This document shows, in pieces, positions 1 through 10,875 of a stretch of DNA of 64,000 bases. Below the pieces are notes generated by a model. It was not told the origin of the DNA. It saw only the letters and a program-made list of their open reading frames with translations, and searched no databases. The DNA comes from Flaccisagitta enflata (taxonomy: Eukaryota > Chaetognatha > Sagittoidea > Aphragmophora): positions 46,810,001-46,874,000 of the forward strand of contig OZ231127.1 of the NCBI GenBank assembly GCA_965153355.1, read 5' to 3'. How positions within the stretch are numbered: position 1 is the stretch's first letter; the number at the start of each line of letters is the position of its first letter. Made by a program: the position numbers and the translations under genes.

Positions 1-49
<49 letters not shown>

Positions 50-53
50 AGAG
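1..53. repeat. (GA)n microsatellite
   Basis: Dinucleotide run at the window edge, with two GC interruptions near its right end. It continues beyond the window. Confidence 0.95.
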
Positions 54-65
54 ACCATTTTGATA

Positions 66-109
66 GTCGCGTGTCTGTGGGCAGGGGCGGAAAACAACTA
101 ATCATAGAC
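66..109 (+). repeat. THR fragment split by a MITE
   Basis: Carries the THR 5' box and the GTGGGCAGGGGCGG segment. The family's CCGACCAACC-type repeat resumes at 448-471, directly after the MITE at 110-447. The copy therefore looks interrupted by that insertion. No terminal hairpin is left. Confidence 0.55.
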
Positions 110-447
110 TTACCGTATTTTTTCTAATTAGCGCCACGGGCGCTTTTGAAATTAGAAAATGATATTACCATTTTACCCTCCAATTAGCGCCCCCTTTTAA
201 CTTGAAAATATGTAGTCATCTAATAGTTTTCTCATTGAATGCTTATTGAAATTCAAGAAAAAGTAAAATAAAGGGATATTTTTTGCCTGTTTTTCACGCA
301 AGCACTAAAAAAGCACTGAAAAAAGCTAAATCCCTCTAGGCACAACAATCATTTGCCTCCTAATCTTTTAACAAATCACTGATCTGAGGAGCAAAAAGAG
401 GGGGGGCGTTAATTGGAGGGGGGCGATAAATGGAAAAAATACGGTAA
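110..447. mobile_element. Non-autonomous TIR element (MITE)
   Basis: The left end TTACCGTATTTTTTC is the reverse complement of the right end GAAAAAATACGGTAA. A second inverted block pairs CCTCCAATTAGCGCCCCC (about 178-195) with the G-rich block at about 400-419. It is 338 bp with no coding capacity. The target duplication is unclear, so the superfamily is not assigned. It sits inside a THR fragment. Confidence 0.8.
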
Positions 448-550
448 TGACCGACCAACCAACAGACAATAATTTTGAGTGTAGGTTATCAGAAGGGATG
501 AAAGAGAAGTTGCAAAAATTGCGTACATATAAATTCTTTTTATTCTCCAG

Positions 551-656
551 GGTGCGCCAGCGGTCTCTGAGTCGGAGAAGGCGGTGGAGGAAGTTTATGA
601 TCTACTGCGAAACCTGCCCAAATACAAAGCGGAAATCCTCAAAGAAGCCATCGATG
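551..656 (+). CDS. Candidate internal exon, acidic propeptide-like
   Basis: The exon is preceded by a pyrimidine-rich tract ending TTCTCCAG and followed by GTAAGC, both good splice signals. Read from its first base it is open for 35 codons plus one base. It encodes an acidic, helical-looking segment rich in Glu, Lys and Ala (starting GAPAVSESEKAVEEVYDLL), unlike the surrounding simple repeats. It ends in phase 1, which matches the phase-1 start of the cysteine-rich exon at 57921, so it could be the propeptide exon of that gene across a 57-kb intron. Alternatively it could splice to the TTTCAG acceptor before 1469, where the frame closes after seven codons. No signal peptide is in the window and no family is recognised. 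It is called from splice sites and composition only. Confidence 0.4.
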
Positions 657-766
657 GTAAGCTTTTGTAACTCCAAAACAGAGATCACGTGCACAATATT
701 TGACATCTCGATTCTCGTCGATACGACAAAGAAATTCGAAAGATTTCTTTTCTTTTTAATAGCAAA

Positions 767-925
767 TTTTTAGTCGCGGACACGCGACTCTACACCTTGC
801 CGTGTCGGTCGATATATCGATTCGTCCCTCCATCCGTTCCATTTTTGAATTGCGAGCGGTTTTTGCATAATTGCCCCTGCCCCTGCCCTATCCGCGACTG
901 TCCTGCCGTGTATCCGGCCTTGATT
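767..925 (-). repeat. THR copy, nearly complete
   Basis: Read on the minus strand it starts near AAGGCCGGATACACGGC, passes the GGGCAGGGGCAGGGGCAATT segment, and ends in the GTCGCGTGTCCGCGACTAAAAA-type hairpin (cut here to the family name). It is about 160 bp, without a long CCGA array. Confidence 0.75.
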
Positions 926-993
926 TCCGTGGCCCCGCCCCCCTTCTCATTTTCTAACCCGTCCTTCCGCACGTCCTCGTTGAGATATAGAAA

Positions 994-1103
994 AACAAGG
1001 CCGGACACACGACCACCCAAGTGGCGTGCGGGTGGGCAGGAATAGGGACAGGGGCAAAGTATGACCGACGGACCGACTAACCGACAAAGCGGATGACTAA
1101 AAA
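994..1103 (+). repeat. THR copy, short
   Basis: Starts AAACAAGGCCGGACACACG, carries the GCGTGCGGGTGGGCAGG box region and CCGACGGACC units, and ends GGATGACTAAAAA. The terminal hairpin is decayed. Confidence 0.7.
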
Positions 1104-1296
1104 TACAGAGTTGTATGATAGAACAGCATTGTGAGTCTTTTTCACTAGCAAAAAAAACCGTAAAGAATGTTTCCGCTTGAGTCAAATTTAGCTATTTGAA
1201 AAGGAAATTTGAAATAAAGAAAATTTGAAAAAAAGAAAATTTGAAAAGAAAATAGACTAAGTGATAGGGTAAAATGGCGATTGGAGGGTTAACTAG

Positions 1297-1438
1297 AAAA
1301 CAAGGCCGTATGCAGTATGCACTCCCCTCAGACGCGGACGGGTGGGAGGAGCGGAGAACCTCAAGAGTTAAAAAAATCGCCTCACTGACCGACCGACCGA
1401 CTGACATGGCAAGTTTCAAAGTCGCGTGACCGCGACTA
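1297..1438 (+). repeat. THR copy
   Basis: Starts AAAACAAGGCCGTATGC. Its 5' box is GACGCGGACGGGTGGG, followed by GACCGACCGACCGACTGAC. The end hairpin AGTCGCGTGACCGCGACT is intact in both stem arms. Confidence 0.8.
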
Positions 1439-1614
1439 GAAATGCGGTATTTATTAATGTTGTTTCAGTGCTCTTGAAATGGAAATGAATAGATGTATGG
1501 GAGAAATGACCAGTAGATGTCATCATAGAGAGTCTTGCTATTGCAAAGTCAAATCGTTATCTGAAATGGCAAGCCTGGAGCAAATGAAACCACATTTTAC
1601 GCATTGTATATTTA

Positions 1615-1616
<2 letters not shown>

Positions 1617-1703
<87 letters not shown>

Positions 1704-1748
1704 ACACAACACACAACACACAACACACATCACACACACACACACACC
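1617..1748. repeat. (AC)n microsatellite
   Basis: Pure to about 1702, then degenerating into AACACAC and ATCACAC variants. The long His/Thr or Val/Cys frames over it are artefacts. Confidence 0.95.
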
Positions 1749-1786
1749 CGGTATCCTAAATGCACGGTTTTACGTTTCCAACTGGA

Positions 1787-1886
1787 GCGCGATGGACCAA
1801 CGGATGGATGAACCGACGGACTGCCGCGCCAGACCGACAGACAAACAAAGCCTCTTGTAGAGTCGCTTGTCCGCGACTAAAAACAG
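1787..1886 (+). repeat. THR copy, 3' half
   Basis: GGACCAACGGATGGATGAACCGACGG array, then AAAGCCTCTTGTAGAGTCGC and the terminal hairpin ending GCGACTAAAAA. The 5' half is missing. Confidence 0.7.
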
Positions 1887-2260
1887 ACACCCTTTATATC
1901 TCCAAAGAGATTTATCTAATGAAAAACAAAAGAGATACACTCGAGGAATGGCAAACAGGAATTCCGCCGCTGCTGAAAATATTGGGGGAACTAATGGAGC
2001 ACATTTTATAAGTCACATTCATTTGTGAATACAATAAACAAATCGGAAAGGGACCTAAGCCAGGAATTTTCCATTCGGCCGAAAGAATAATTTTTGTGTC
2101 ATGTTATCATAGAAATTTTTTTTTTTCGCATCAGTACTTAAAAATTAGGAGGTAGTAGATTCACGTTTTCAAAACAAACACGGCCGAAATTCGACCTACA
2201 GACGCAATATTTGTGCTATCTTCCTGCGATTGAGCTCACATCGTGTGCAGAGACTCACTG

Positions 2261-2262
<2 letters not shown>

Positions 2263-2355
<93 letters not shown>
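2263..2355. repeat. (AG)n microsatellite
   Basis: Uninterrupted dinucleotide array abutting the 5' side of the next THR copy. Confidence 0.95.
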
Positions 2356-2358
<3 letters not shown>

Positions 2359-2379
2359 TGCTCAACTGTTCGCTCACTG

Positions 2380-2647
2380 AACAAGTGACGCGGGGTCACA
2401 ATATCGTTGCGGACGAGTGGGCAGGGGCATCCAACCCCTATCCACACCCTAACCCCCACCCCATGCACATTACACAAACATACACAAACAGTATCAAAAA
2501 CGCTTATTTTTCCACTTTTCATCTTGATCATCATGGACGGAGAGACAGATGGACGGACCGATGGACGGACCAACGGACGGACCGATGGAATGACAGAGCC
2601 TCTTATAGAGTTGCGTGTTAGAGTTGCGTGTCCGCAGCTAAAAAAGC
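2380..2647 (+). repeat. THR copy, GTGAC subfamily
   Basis: Starts AACAAGTGACGCGGGGTCAC, with its own small GTGAC/GTCAC hairpin, then GTTGCGGACGAGTGGGCAGG. It carries a long (GGAC CGAT) array and ends with a duplicated GAGTTGCGTG block and GCAGCTAAAAAA. The same 5' end recurs at 33892 and, inverted, at 17795-18022. A further CCGACGGA-rich, hairpin-less THR-like tail follows to about 2735. Confidence 0.75.
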
Positions 2648-2779
2648 TCCACGGATCGATTGACCGACGGAAAGACTGACAGACCGACAAATGGATGGAC
2701 GGACAAAGCCTCTTAAACTTATACTTGCGTGGACCAGCGATGGCAACGCGATGCATTTTAGACCGATTACGAGTCCGCG

Positions 2780-2875
2780 TACGTTACTGCATGAGCGAGT
2801 ACGATTACGCTTACGATTCCACCTATCTTTGACTGCGTAGGATTACGATTACGAGTACAAAACGAGTACAACTCA
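2780..2875. repeat. GATTACGAGTAC-type degenerate repeat
   Basis: Irregular TACGATTACG and GCGAGTACG units. Related units recur at about 8277-8350. No gene is recognised. Confidence 0.6.
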
Positions 2876-2920
2876 ATTTACAAGCCCCCTTGCATGGCAA
2901 AGCCGATTTTGGTCAAACTG

Positions 2921-2929
2921 AAAGAAAGT

Positions 2930-3005
<76 letters not shown>

Positions 3006-3028
3006 AAATTCGAAAGAAAGAAAGAAAC
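2921..3028. repeat. (AAAG)n microsatellite
   Basis: Tetranucleotide array that runs straight into the AAACAAGGCC start of the next THR copy. Confidence 0.95.
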
Positions 3029-3169
3029 AAGGCCAAGTAGGCCAATAGGTGCGACGTGTGGATCGTCGAACGAATGCGTTAGTGACCAACCAACCGACCA
3101 ACCGACCAACCAACCGACCAACCGATGGACACAGCCAGTTATAGAGGTGCTTTGTCGCACCTAAAAATT
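3025..3169 (+). repeat. THR copy with variant stem AGGTGCGAC
   Basis: Starts AAACAAGGCCAAGTAGGCC. Its 5' box AGGTGCGAC (3047-3055) is the exact reverse complement of GTCGCACCT (3154-3162) in the terminal hairpin AGGTGC-TTT-GTCGCACCT, followed by AAAAA. Most copies have AGTCGCG instead, so box and hairpin changed together. Confidence 0.8.
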
Positions 3170-3326
3170 GAAAGAATGGAAGAATGAAAGAAGAAAGAAG
3201 AAAGAAGAAAGAATAAAGAATGTAGGTATGAAGTAATGAGTAAAGACTTCAAAAATTGGATGTTTTGAGCGGTTTTGAACCTTTGCATAACCAAGTGACC
3301 AAACAATCGAGAGGGAAAGACCGAGC

Positions 3327-3717
<391 letters not shown>

Positions 3718-3830
3718 TTGGATGTTTTGCGCGGTTTTTAACCTTTGCACCACCAAGCAAGCCACCAACTGATCAACCTAGTGATGAGCGTGGATGCTCA
3801 TGTCGCTCATGAGTTGCATCAAAGGGGAAG

Positions 3831-3960
3831 GGCTGTCTGTCTGTCTGTCTGCTCTCTCTCTCTCGATCTCTCTTTCTCTCGTTTCTTCTTTCTTTGATGA
3901 ACGCTTTCTTTTCTCTTTTCTGAGTCCTCTTTCTTTGAGGAACTTTCTCTCTATCTTAGA
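3831..3960. repeat. (CTGT)/(CT) pyrimidine-rich tract
   Basis: Short CTGT then CTCT runs fading into TTCTTT sequence. No gene is seen from 3720 to 4220. Confidence 0.7.
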
Positions 3961-4224
3961 AATAAATATACGGACAGCTGTTTATAGTCATGCTTTAATT
4001 TTGCTGAACATTTGTTTTAAGAAATGCGCTTTTGAAGAAATGAAATCTCCTCAGACCAAACATATGCTGTTTTTTTATTCGAGCGAGAAATGGAGAGCTT
4101 TAAGAGAAAAGCGTTGCTTTTAATTTGGAAAATCGCGGAGAATTTTCATCAAACCCTCTCGGGGCCATCTGGGCCCCCTCCGGGCTTCACTCGGGATTTT
4201 TTTTTACTGCCTTTTTTTTACCTT

Positions 4225-4449
4225 GGAAAAAGAACCCTAGATACCAAAGGGGCAATTATCACTTTAAGGGGTGAAGGCCTCAGTTTACGCGCAATCGGAC
4301 ATACGGGCAACTTCAAAAGAAGGGCTGATAAGAATTGCGCAAATCGTTTGGGAGAAGATCACTCCAGATTACTTGGCGTCACTCTACGATTCAATGCCAC
4401 GCTAATGCAAGCAGTGGTCGATGCCCAAGGCGGACATACAAAGTATTAG
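4225..4449 (+). pseudogene. Tc1-like transposase remnant, internally deleted
   Basis: The N-terminal piece at about 4227-4310 reads TLDTKGAIITLRGEGLSLRAI, the helix-turn-helix start typical of Tc1-type transposases. Without the central DDE catalytic region it passes into a C-terminal piece (4327-4449) with the IVWEKI....L..SMPR and AVVDAQGGHTKY-stop endings typical of the family. The C-terminal piece is split by a frameshift and a stop after SMPR. An AATAAA follows about 40 bp later (4485). It would be inactive. The family call rests on these terminal motifs only, and no flanking TIR was identified. Confidence 0.65.
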
Positions 4450-4514
4450 GCGTTTTTCAACATGTTCATGTACTTTTCTAGTCAATAAATGAACTTTTTT
4501 ATCAAGTGTCCGTA

Positions 4515-4630
4515 TTAGAGGTCGACCGAAGGTAGGTAAACCGAAGCCGAACCGAAACCGAAGTTTACAGTGACTAACTGACCAAAACCGAAACCGAAGT
4601 TTACCGAAGTCAGAAACCGAAGTTACATTT
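4515..4630. repeat. (ACCGAA)n-type minisatellite
   Basis: Degenerate AAACCGAAG units with spacers such as GTTTACAG. Confidence 0.75.
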
Positions 4631-4820
4631 TTTAGTTATACATAATGTTACTTCGCTTTATCTGTCAGTTGGTTCCTATTTTCCTTTGTTAGCGTTTTTT
4701 TAGCATTTTAAGCTCATTGCTCCAACCTAAAGGCCACAGTGACTTTCCCCATCACTCCCTGCCTATCTGGCTTTGTTTGATTACATTGAATAAAATAAGC
4801 AAAATGTTTTCCTTTACGCA

Positions 4821-5062
<242 letters not shown>

Positions 5063-5215
5063 AAACAAGGCCGTATACACTCCCCTTAAGTCGCGGACGG
5101 GTGGGCAGGAGCGGAATAGCGAAAAAACGCTCGCATTTTGTTTTTGTTGCGGACCGACCGACCGACCAACCAACCGACACGGCAAGTTCTAGAGTCGTGA
5201 GTCCGCGACTAAAAA
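5063..5215 (+). repeat. THR copy, complete
   Basis: Starts AAACAAGGCCGTATACAC. The 5' box AGTCGCGGAC (5089-5098) is exactly complementary to GTCCGCGACT (5201-5210) at the terminus. Between them lie GGGTGGGCAGGAGCGG, a GACC array and ACGGCAAGTTCTAG. It ends AAAAAG and then passes into a GAAA-rich tract. Confidence 0.85.
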
Positions 5216-5690
5216 GAAAGAATGAAAGAAAGAGAAACAAAAAAGACATGGAAAAAAAAGCAATAAAGATACAAAAAAATATCATAAAAAAAGGTATACA
5301 TATGAATGATAAAAAATAAAACTCATAAGAAAAAATACTAAGAATATCATTTTTTTATCAAAAGTTGATAGGTTTAGTAAAAAGAATATTTTGTTTAAAA
5401 GAAACAAAATCAAATCAAATTCTATATAAAATCTATTTCTTAACCTTTTTTAAATTGTAATAGGAGATATAATGAAATATTGTTTACTAACATTAATTTT
5501 TTTAAATAATTTTAATATATATTTCTTTATTTGAAATCACCCTTTGAAGAAAAAATAATAGTCATAAGATTTTTTTTTATAATATTTATTTTGTAATTAT
5601 TTATATCTATACCTGTTTTTATGATTTTTTTTCTTTCTGTTTTTTTTTTCACTGTCTTTTTTTCTATATAAGTCTTTTTTTGTTTCTGTC
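5216..5690. other. AT-rich stretch without gene
   Basis: GAAA-rich, then AT-rich sequence with poly-T runs. No supported reading frame or element. Confidence 0.6.
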
Positions 5691-5692
5691 TG

Positions 5693-5704
5693 TTTGTGTG
5701 TGTG

Positions 5705-5776
<72 letters not shown>
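5693..5776. repeat. (TG)/(TCTG)/(TC)n compound microsatellite
   Basis: Three motifs follow one another: TGTG, TCTG, then a TC run. Confidence 0.9.
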
Positions 5777-5778
<2 letters not shown>

Positions 5779-6456
5779 CACTGCCTGATGATGAAGTATA
5801 ATTATTTTCGAGATTTTGCTAAAAATAAGTTAAACTCGATGAAACTAAGCTTCAACCATAATCTGACCTATGAGGGAAGCCTACCAGAGGTACGGTACAC
5901 CAATTTAGCTAATTAGTGATTCCATTAAAAACAAGCCCTAGGCCACTCGATTTGTCATGTTATATAGTAAATAGGGTCCCTTTGCATCATGGTCGTTATG
6001 GTAGAGCGTGTCAAGGTCGATGGTCGACGGGAAACGTCAGCAAAGCAAAATTGTACCTTTCATCTTTGAATGACTTTGAAGGTCTTCGAAGGTAGATGGC
6101 AATGACGATGATATGTTTTTCTCACTCTCGTAATTCCAAACTTCTCAAATCTCGGTGGCACGGAGTGGCAATGTAGTGGTTTTGAAGAAAATGACTTTTT
6201 ATTTCATTTGATTTTAAGATCTCGTCGCGCGTTTGACCTCTGTTTTTTGGGAAACTCAATTTCTATCTTGCATTTCTTACGCAGGGGGAATTTTTGCATC
6301 ATTTCCATTGAGGGAAAGCTATGCAGTGTAGACTGGATATGCCGGCCTTTCTATTCAATGAATGACCCTCATTGTCAATCTAGTTTGCATCAATTATCGA
6401 TAGAGAACTAAAAAAGACTGCTTGGTTCAACTATGGGTACACTTTGGTTGGCGCTT
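5777..6456. other. No gene recognised
   Basis: Mixed-composition sequence. Short open frames lack splice context or recognisable motifs. Confidence 0.5.
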
Positions 6457-6470
6457 GAGAGAGAGAGAGG

Positions 6471-6559
<89 letters not shown>
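6457..6559. repeat. (AG)n microsatellite
   Basis: About 100-bp dinucleotide run, followed by a CCAACCAACC THR-like fragment to about 6650. Confidence 0.95.
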
Positions 6560-6560
<1 letters not shown>

Positions 6561-6763
6561 CGGCTGTAACGCCAAAAAAGCAAAGTGATAGGGGCAAACA
6601 AATGGATCCAACCAACCAACCAACCTATTGACCAACAGACAGCGGGTTAACGAGTTGCCTGCATATCAATTCCAAAAGTGATAAAAAACTTCTTCAATCC
6701 AGATTGTCACACAAACCAGTTCCGTTTTGTCCTGAATCATTTTCCAACGGGTCATCATTGCAG

Positions 6764-6931
6764 TAACAAGGCCGGGTGGGCAGGGGCCATATTTGAGGTC
6801 ACCAGAGCATTTGGGCAGGAGCAGTACGGCCAAAGAATAAAAAAACATAAAAAATGTAAAGTGTGACCAACAGACCAACAGACCAACCGACGGACAAAGC
6901 TGGGTGTAGTCGCGTAGCACGCGACTAAAAA
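6764..6931 (+). repeat. THR copy
   Basis: Starts AACAAGGCCGGGTGGGCAGG, so the 5' box is deleted. The CCAACAGACC array follows, and the end hairpin AGTCGCGT-AGC-ACGCGACT is perfect, followed by AAAAA. Confidence 0.8.
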
Positions 6932-7258
6932 GGGCTTTTAGTTTTTAGTTTGCATACAGTTGTCAGTAAATAAATCATCAAGTCCATCAAAGCAATGACA
7001 GGACGAGTAATTAATGCTTCAAAAAGAAATATATATATACAACATGATTATCTTGATTACTACTATGAATGCTATACTTTACTAGGAAGAAGAAAATATT
7101 TGTTTTCTTAGCTTTTGGTCAGAAATGTAAATCCTATCTAAGTGGATATCTTATTCAAAATGAGAACTTCGGAGGAGGGTGGGACGGGGGCTAGAAGGGA
7201 CAGTTTAACGGAATGGGCCAATCATACAAGAGATTCGATAAAAACACCAGGCATCAGA

Positions 7259-7395
7259 GGGTCAGTGACAGTCTGGTGAAATAAACTTCGTGGAGTGGCC
7301 TAAACAAGCACTGTGTAGGTGATTAAGGTGGATTTAGGGGGTCAGTGACAGTCTGGTGAAATAAACTTCGTGGAGTGGCCTAAACAAGCACTGTG
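7259..7395. repeat. Tandem duplication, 57-bp copies at 80-bp period
   Basis: The segment starting GGTCAGTGACAGTCTGG at 7259 is repeated identically at 7339, separated by 23 bp. The second copy runs into a CT/CTGT microsatellite at 7397-7431. Confidence 0.9.
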
Positions 7396-7549
7396 CTCTC
7401 TCTCTCTGTCTCTCTCTCTCTCTGTCTCTCTTGCAAAAATGAAGCATTTGCTTTCAACAAAAAAATAATTTTGATTTTAATTACTGGGGCAGTGCCCTGA
7501 CCCGAAGGTCGAAGCCGAGGGCGAAGTTAACTTTCAGACGATCCCTAAA

Positions 7550-7612
7550 CATGCACACACGCACACACACACAAGCGCGCACACACAAACACACACACAC
7601 ACTTACACACAG
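7550..7612. repeat. Imperfect (AC)n tract
   Basis: CACACA units mixed with CGCGCAC and AAAC interruptions. Confidence 0.8.
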
Positions 7613-7724
7613 GGACAGACGGCACAGACAGACTTAAATCAACAAACAAGACCGAAGAAATTGATTTGCACTGTTAAGGATTTAGTTGCAAGCAAAGTAT
7701 CAAGTCTTGATCGGCGATCTCTCC

Positions 7725-7946
7725 TTTTTTAGTCGCGTGCACGCGACTCTACACCCCGCTTTGTCCGTATGTCCGTCCGTCAGTTGGTTGGTCGGTCTGT
7801 CTGTCGGTCTGTCATACTTTTACTTTTTTTATCAATTTTATTCCCTCAAGTCATTTTAAATCATTTTAGAGTATACTAAGTCATTTTAAGTCATTCTAAG
7901 TCATTCTGTAAGTCTCGCACGCGACTTATAGGTGTTGGCCTTGTTT
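7725..7946 (-). repeat. THR copy with (AAGTCATTTT) units
   Basis: On the minus strand it starts AAACAAGGCCAACACC. Its 5' box AAGTCGCGTGCGAG matches the terminal hairpin AGTCGCGTGCACGCGACT. The middle holds AAGTCATTCT-type 10-bp units instead of the usual GGGCAGG segment, as also at 8722-9768 and 55465-55664. It defines a subfamily. Confidence 0.8.
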
Positions 7947-8721
7947 GAAGAGGAAAGGAGGGATTGATCTCATTTGTAAAGGAAGCATTAAGCATGAGCA
8001 ATGTAAATTCGTTAGGAAAAGGAAGAGCAGATGCATGTTTTGTTGTGGAATCATCTTTCATGTCAGAGGGCAATTCTGGAGTCCCAATTTGCACGTTCGA
8101 TAGGAAGAGTAAACAAAAAATCAAACTTTGGTTTATTAACCTACTGAATTCGGTGACCTACTGATAACTGACGACTCCGGATTCAGTGACGGAGCTGGGA
8201 GAGTGATCCGTACAGTAAAAACAGTTCGAATCGAAGGTTCGGTTGGTCTGTAGTCCGTATATTTATTTCCAAGATAGTACGCTTACGAGTACAGCCAAAA
8301 ATGGCGAGTACAGCGAGTACGCGTCCGCGTCCGCGTACGATTACGCCATCACTGGCGTGGACGCATCTAAAAACGTAAAAGACGCGATTAAAGCGGGACC
8401 TCGGCATAACGTTCTTGATGGGATCTGATATTTTTGAAGAGGGTATCGTAAGGATTGAAAGCCTAGATTCCTAGGCTGATTACTGTTTACAGAATGGAAA
8501 GATTGTTTTAGTATAATTTTTTTAATAGAATTGTTTGACATGAGTTTGGACTGCTACAACATCATTAGTAAGAAAACATTTTCTTACTTAACATCAATCA
8601 ATGTAGAAAAGAGAATATGTCAACATTTTTGAAGCTAATCGAATGCTAATATGAAATTAAGATGTAACTTAAAACACTGCTTTTTGAAAGGGAAAAAATT
8701 CACAAATACTTTTTTCATGAT
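7947..8721. other. No gene established; short open frames
   Basis: Contains a 66-codon plus frame (7964-8164) and a 77-codon minus frame over the same DNA, without splice or family support. TACGAGTAC-type units at 8277-8350 resemble 2780-2875 and end ACGCATCTAAAAA, reminiscent of a THR tail. Confidence 0.4.
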
Positions 8722-9768
8722 TTTTTTTAGTCGCGTGCACGCGACTATGACCCGCTCTATCCGTCTGTCGGTTGGTCCGTCGATCGGTCAGTCCATTGGA
8801 CACACTTAGGTTTTTTTTTGTCGTTTTACAGGGAGTACCACGCCAAACAGGACAAAAGAAAACGATGTATCTTTGCTTCTAGAAATGGTAGAATGATTCT
8901 GTAAACAGGTTCAGAAAGCTCTTAAAAAACGATTTTTATATCTGTATTTTGCCAAAGGCTCATTAAGAAAACTGAATCCCTTTGTATTGTTTAAAGCAAA
9001 GTATAGTTTTTATTTTTAGTTTTTGCTTGTTTTGTTGTATATTGACAAGCATCTTTTTATCCTACTCTCATTTCCAAACAAATGGTGCTACAATCCTGGC
9101 AATGGTCTTGAATTAAAGATATTGTGAGGTAGAATCATACCTCTGCAAAAAATGAGAAAATTGTACAATATTGGTTAGGTCCAGAGACTTTTTTGTAAGT
9201 TTCATTACAAAAAAGTTTTATGTGCATTGATAAAAATTTCAATAACTATATTGAATGATACAATTTTGACAAAGGTCATGAGGGAATCCCAATCTTCAGT
9301 GTCCTAGCGTAACTGACAAACATTTCTGACCATTTTTTGTTATCTATATGTGAATATGACTTGAAAAATCTAAGGAAAAACCTTGAATTTGGATAGAAAT
9401 TAGCATTTTTTGCTAAAAAAAGGCATTTTTTCATGGTTTTGCTGAGGATATATGTTAACCATGACTAGCAAAAGTCTGTATCATTCAAAAATCGTCTGAA
9501 GTTATCTTTTAGAAACAGTTTTCAGAAATGATTTTGCACTTCTAGAAGCAAAAATACATCGTTTTCTTTTGTCCTGTTTGATGTGATACACCCTGTACGT
9601 CATTTTAAGGTATTTTAAGTAATTTTAAGTAATTCAAAGTTATTTAAAGACAATTTACCTTTAGTCTTTTAGTCTTTTAGTCTTTTGGTCATTTAGTCTT
9701 TTAGTCTTCTAGTCTTTTGGTCTTATGGTCTCAACAACCGCACGCGACTGCAAGGTGTTGGCCTTATT
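8722..9768 (-). repeat. THR copy interrupted by a TIR element
   Basis: The hairpin AGTCGCGTGCACGCGACT is at the left end. The (GGTC)-like array stops at 8828. After the insert (8829-9595) the copy resumes with TCATTTTAAGG and TTTTAGTC units and ends with the 5' box and GGTGTTGGCCTT at 9768. It belongs to the AAGTCATTTT subfamily. Confidence 0.75.
8829..9595. mobile_element. Tc1/mariner-type non-autonomous element, TA target
   Basis: The ends are inverted repeats of about 55 bp. Left begins CAGGGAGTACCACGCC and the right end, reversed, begins CAGGGTGTATCACATC. Both then share AACAGGACAAAAGAAAACG. A TA dinucleotide flanks both sides, as for Tc1/mariner elements. It is 767 bp with no transposase frame, and is inserted in a THR copy. 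Confidence 0.8.
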
Positions 9769-10178
9769 ATCATTCAACCTGATGTTATATGTTTATTTTG
9801 TCAACAAATGTGAGAATTCATCTTCACTTCAGGGGAATTTACTTTAGTGGCCAAAAAAAAAGTTGACCTAAAAAGGCGGGTCAAAAGTAAGGGTCAAAAG
9901 GGGTTGTTATGGAGGCGGGGTGCCACTTTTCATGCTGAGCCTTCGAACTAGTGCTATTGACAAACTTCCCAGTTAAACTCAAAGTTCAATTTAGTAAAAC
10001 CGAACTATGACCAACCGACAGATCAACGAACCTACCATGCTGCAACTTAGCGTTATCAACAATGTCACCATTGGTGTTTCTTTTTTTTCGCATCGTCGCG
10101 TTCTTTCTGCTCCTGGTGCGTAGAGATAAGCATATTTGAAGTAAATTCAAGTTTTTTTTTTTCAAATGGCGGACGTGG
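9769..10178. other. No gene recognised
   Basis: Contains a THR-like GACCAACCGACAG fragment near 10007. Otherwise unassigned. Confidence 0.4.
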
Positions 10179-10180
10179 TA

Positions 10181-10661
10181 CAGTAGATCTCGTCTAGACT
10201 TGAGATAACGGGGGCAAGCATTGTGGAAAGACAAATGAAGGCAGGGGAGCGATATTTGGATTATAGACTAATCAAAGGATTTTTAGGGAACATTGCTTAA
10301 AATAAAATTTGCTACAACTTTCCCACAGTATGTTCTGTAAGAATGTCGCTCGTTTGGCCGTTGCTAGGGAGCGTATCCATGTGTGACAACCCCTAGCAAC
10401 CGCTAAACGAGCGACATTCTTACAGAACATACTGTGGGAAAGTTGTAGCAAATTTTATTTTAAGCAATGTTCCCTAAAAAAATCTCTCAAAATATTGATA
10501 CTTTAGCGAGAATACATGGAAATGTGTTTCCATGGCAACCAGCTATCATGGGCAATAAAGCATCCCGTTATTAGTCTATGTTTGAAATATCACTCCCCTG
10601 GCTTTATTTGTTTTCCTACAATACTTGCCCCCGTTATCTCAAGTCTAGACGAGATCTACTG
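10181..10661. mobile_element. Foldback Tc1/mariner-type element, copy 1
   Basis: TIRs of about 43 bp start CAGTAGATCTCGTCTAGACT, with TA on both sides (10179-10180, 10662-10663). The interior is itself a long palindrome (arms about 10284-10373 and 10392-10483, near-perfect) around a short spacer near 10378. Part of the left arm between the TIR and the palindrome is missing compared with copy 2 (60112-60640). No coding capacity. Confidence 0.85.
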
Positions 10662-10875
10662 TACGTGAGACCACACCCAGAAACGTAGACATGCATTTGC
10701 TCTCTTAGTTAAGTGGACCATTTCTGCACTTTTAAAGTGGCCAATCAATATATTAGATTGTTTGAAAGACAATTGGAAGAGGCTAGGAGATTCTATTTAG
10801 TGCCCTTTTCATACTTTTATCTCGATGTCATCTCGATTTGTTGAAAGTGAAACACAGCAAACAAATTTCTTCTTC

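Noticed and set aside
1479-1811. Frame with several cysteines after a TTTCAG acceptor (1469)
   Set aside because: Four cysteines occur by the (AC)n array, but the phase does not fit the exon at 551-656 and the frame runs into the microsatellite. There is no processing site or second copy, so it is probably chance.
7964-8164. 66-codon plus frame / 77-codon minus frame
   Set aside because: Open on both strands without recognisable motif or splice context.
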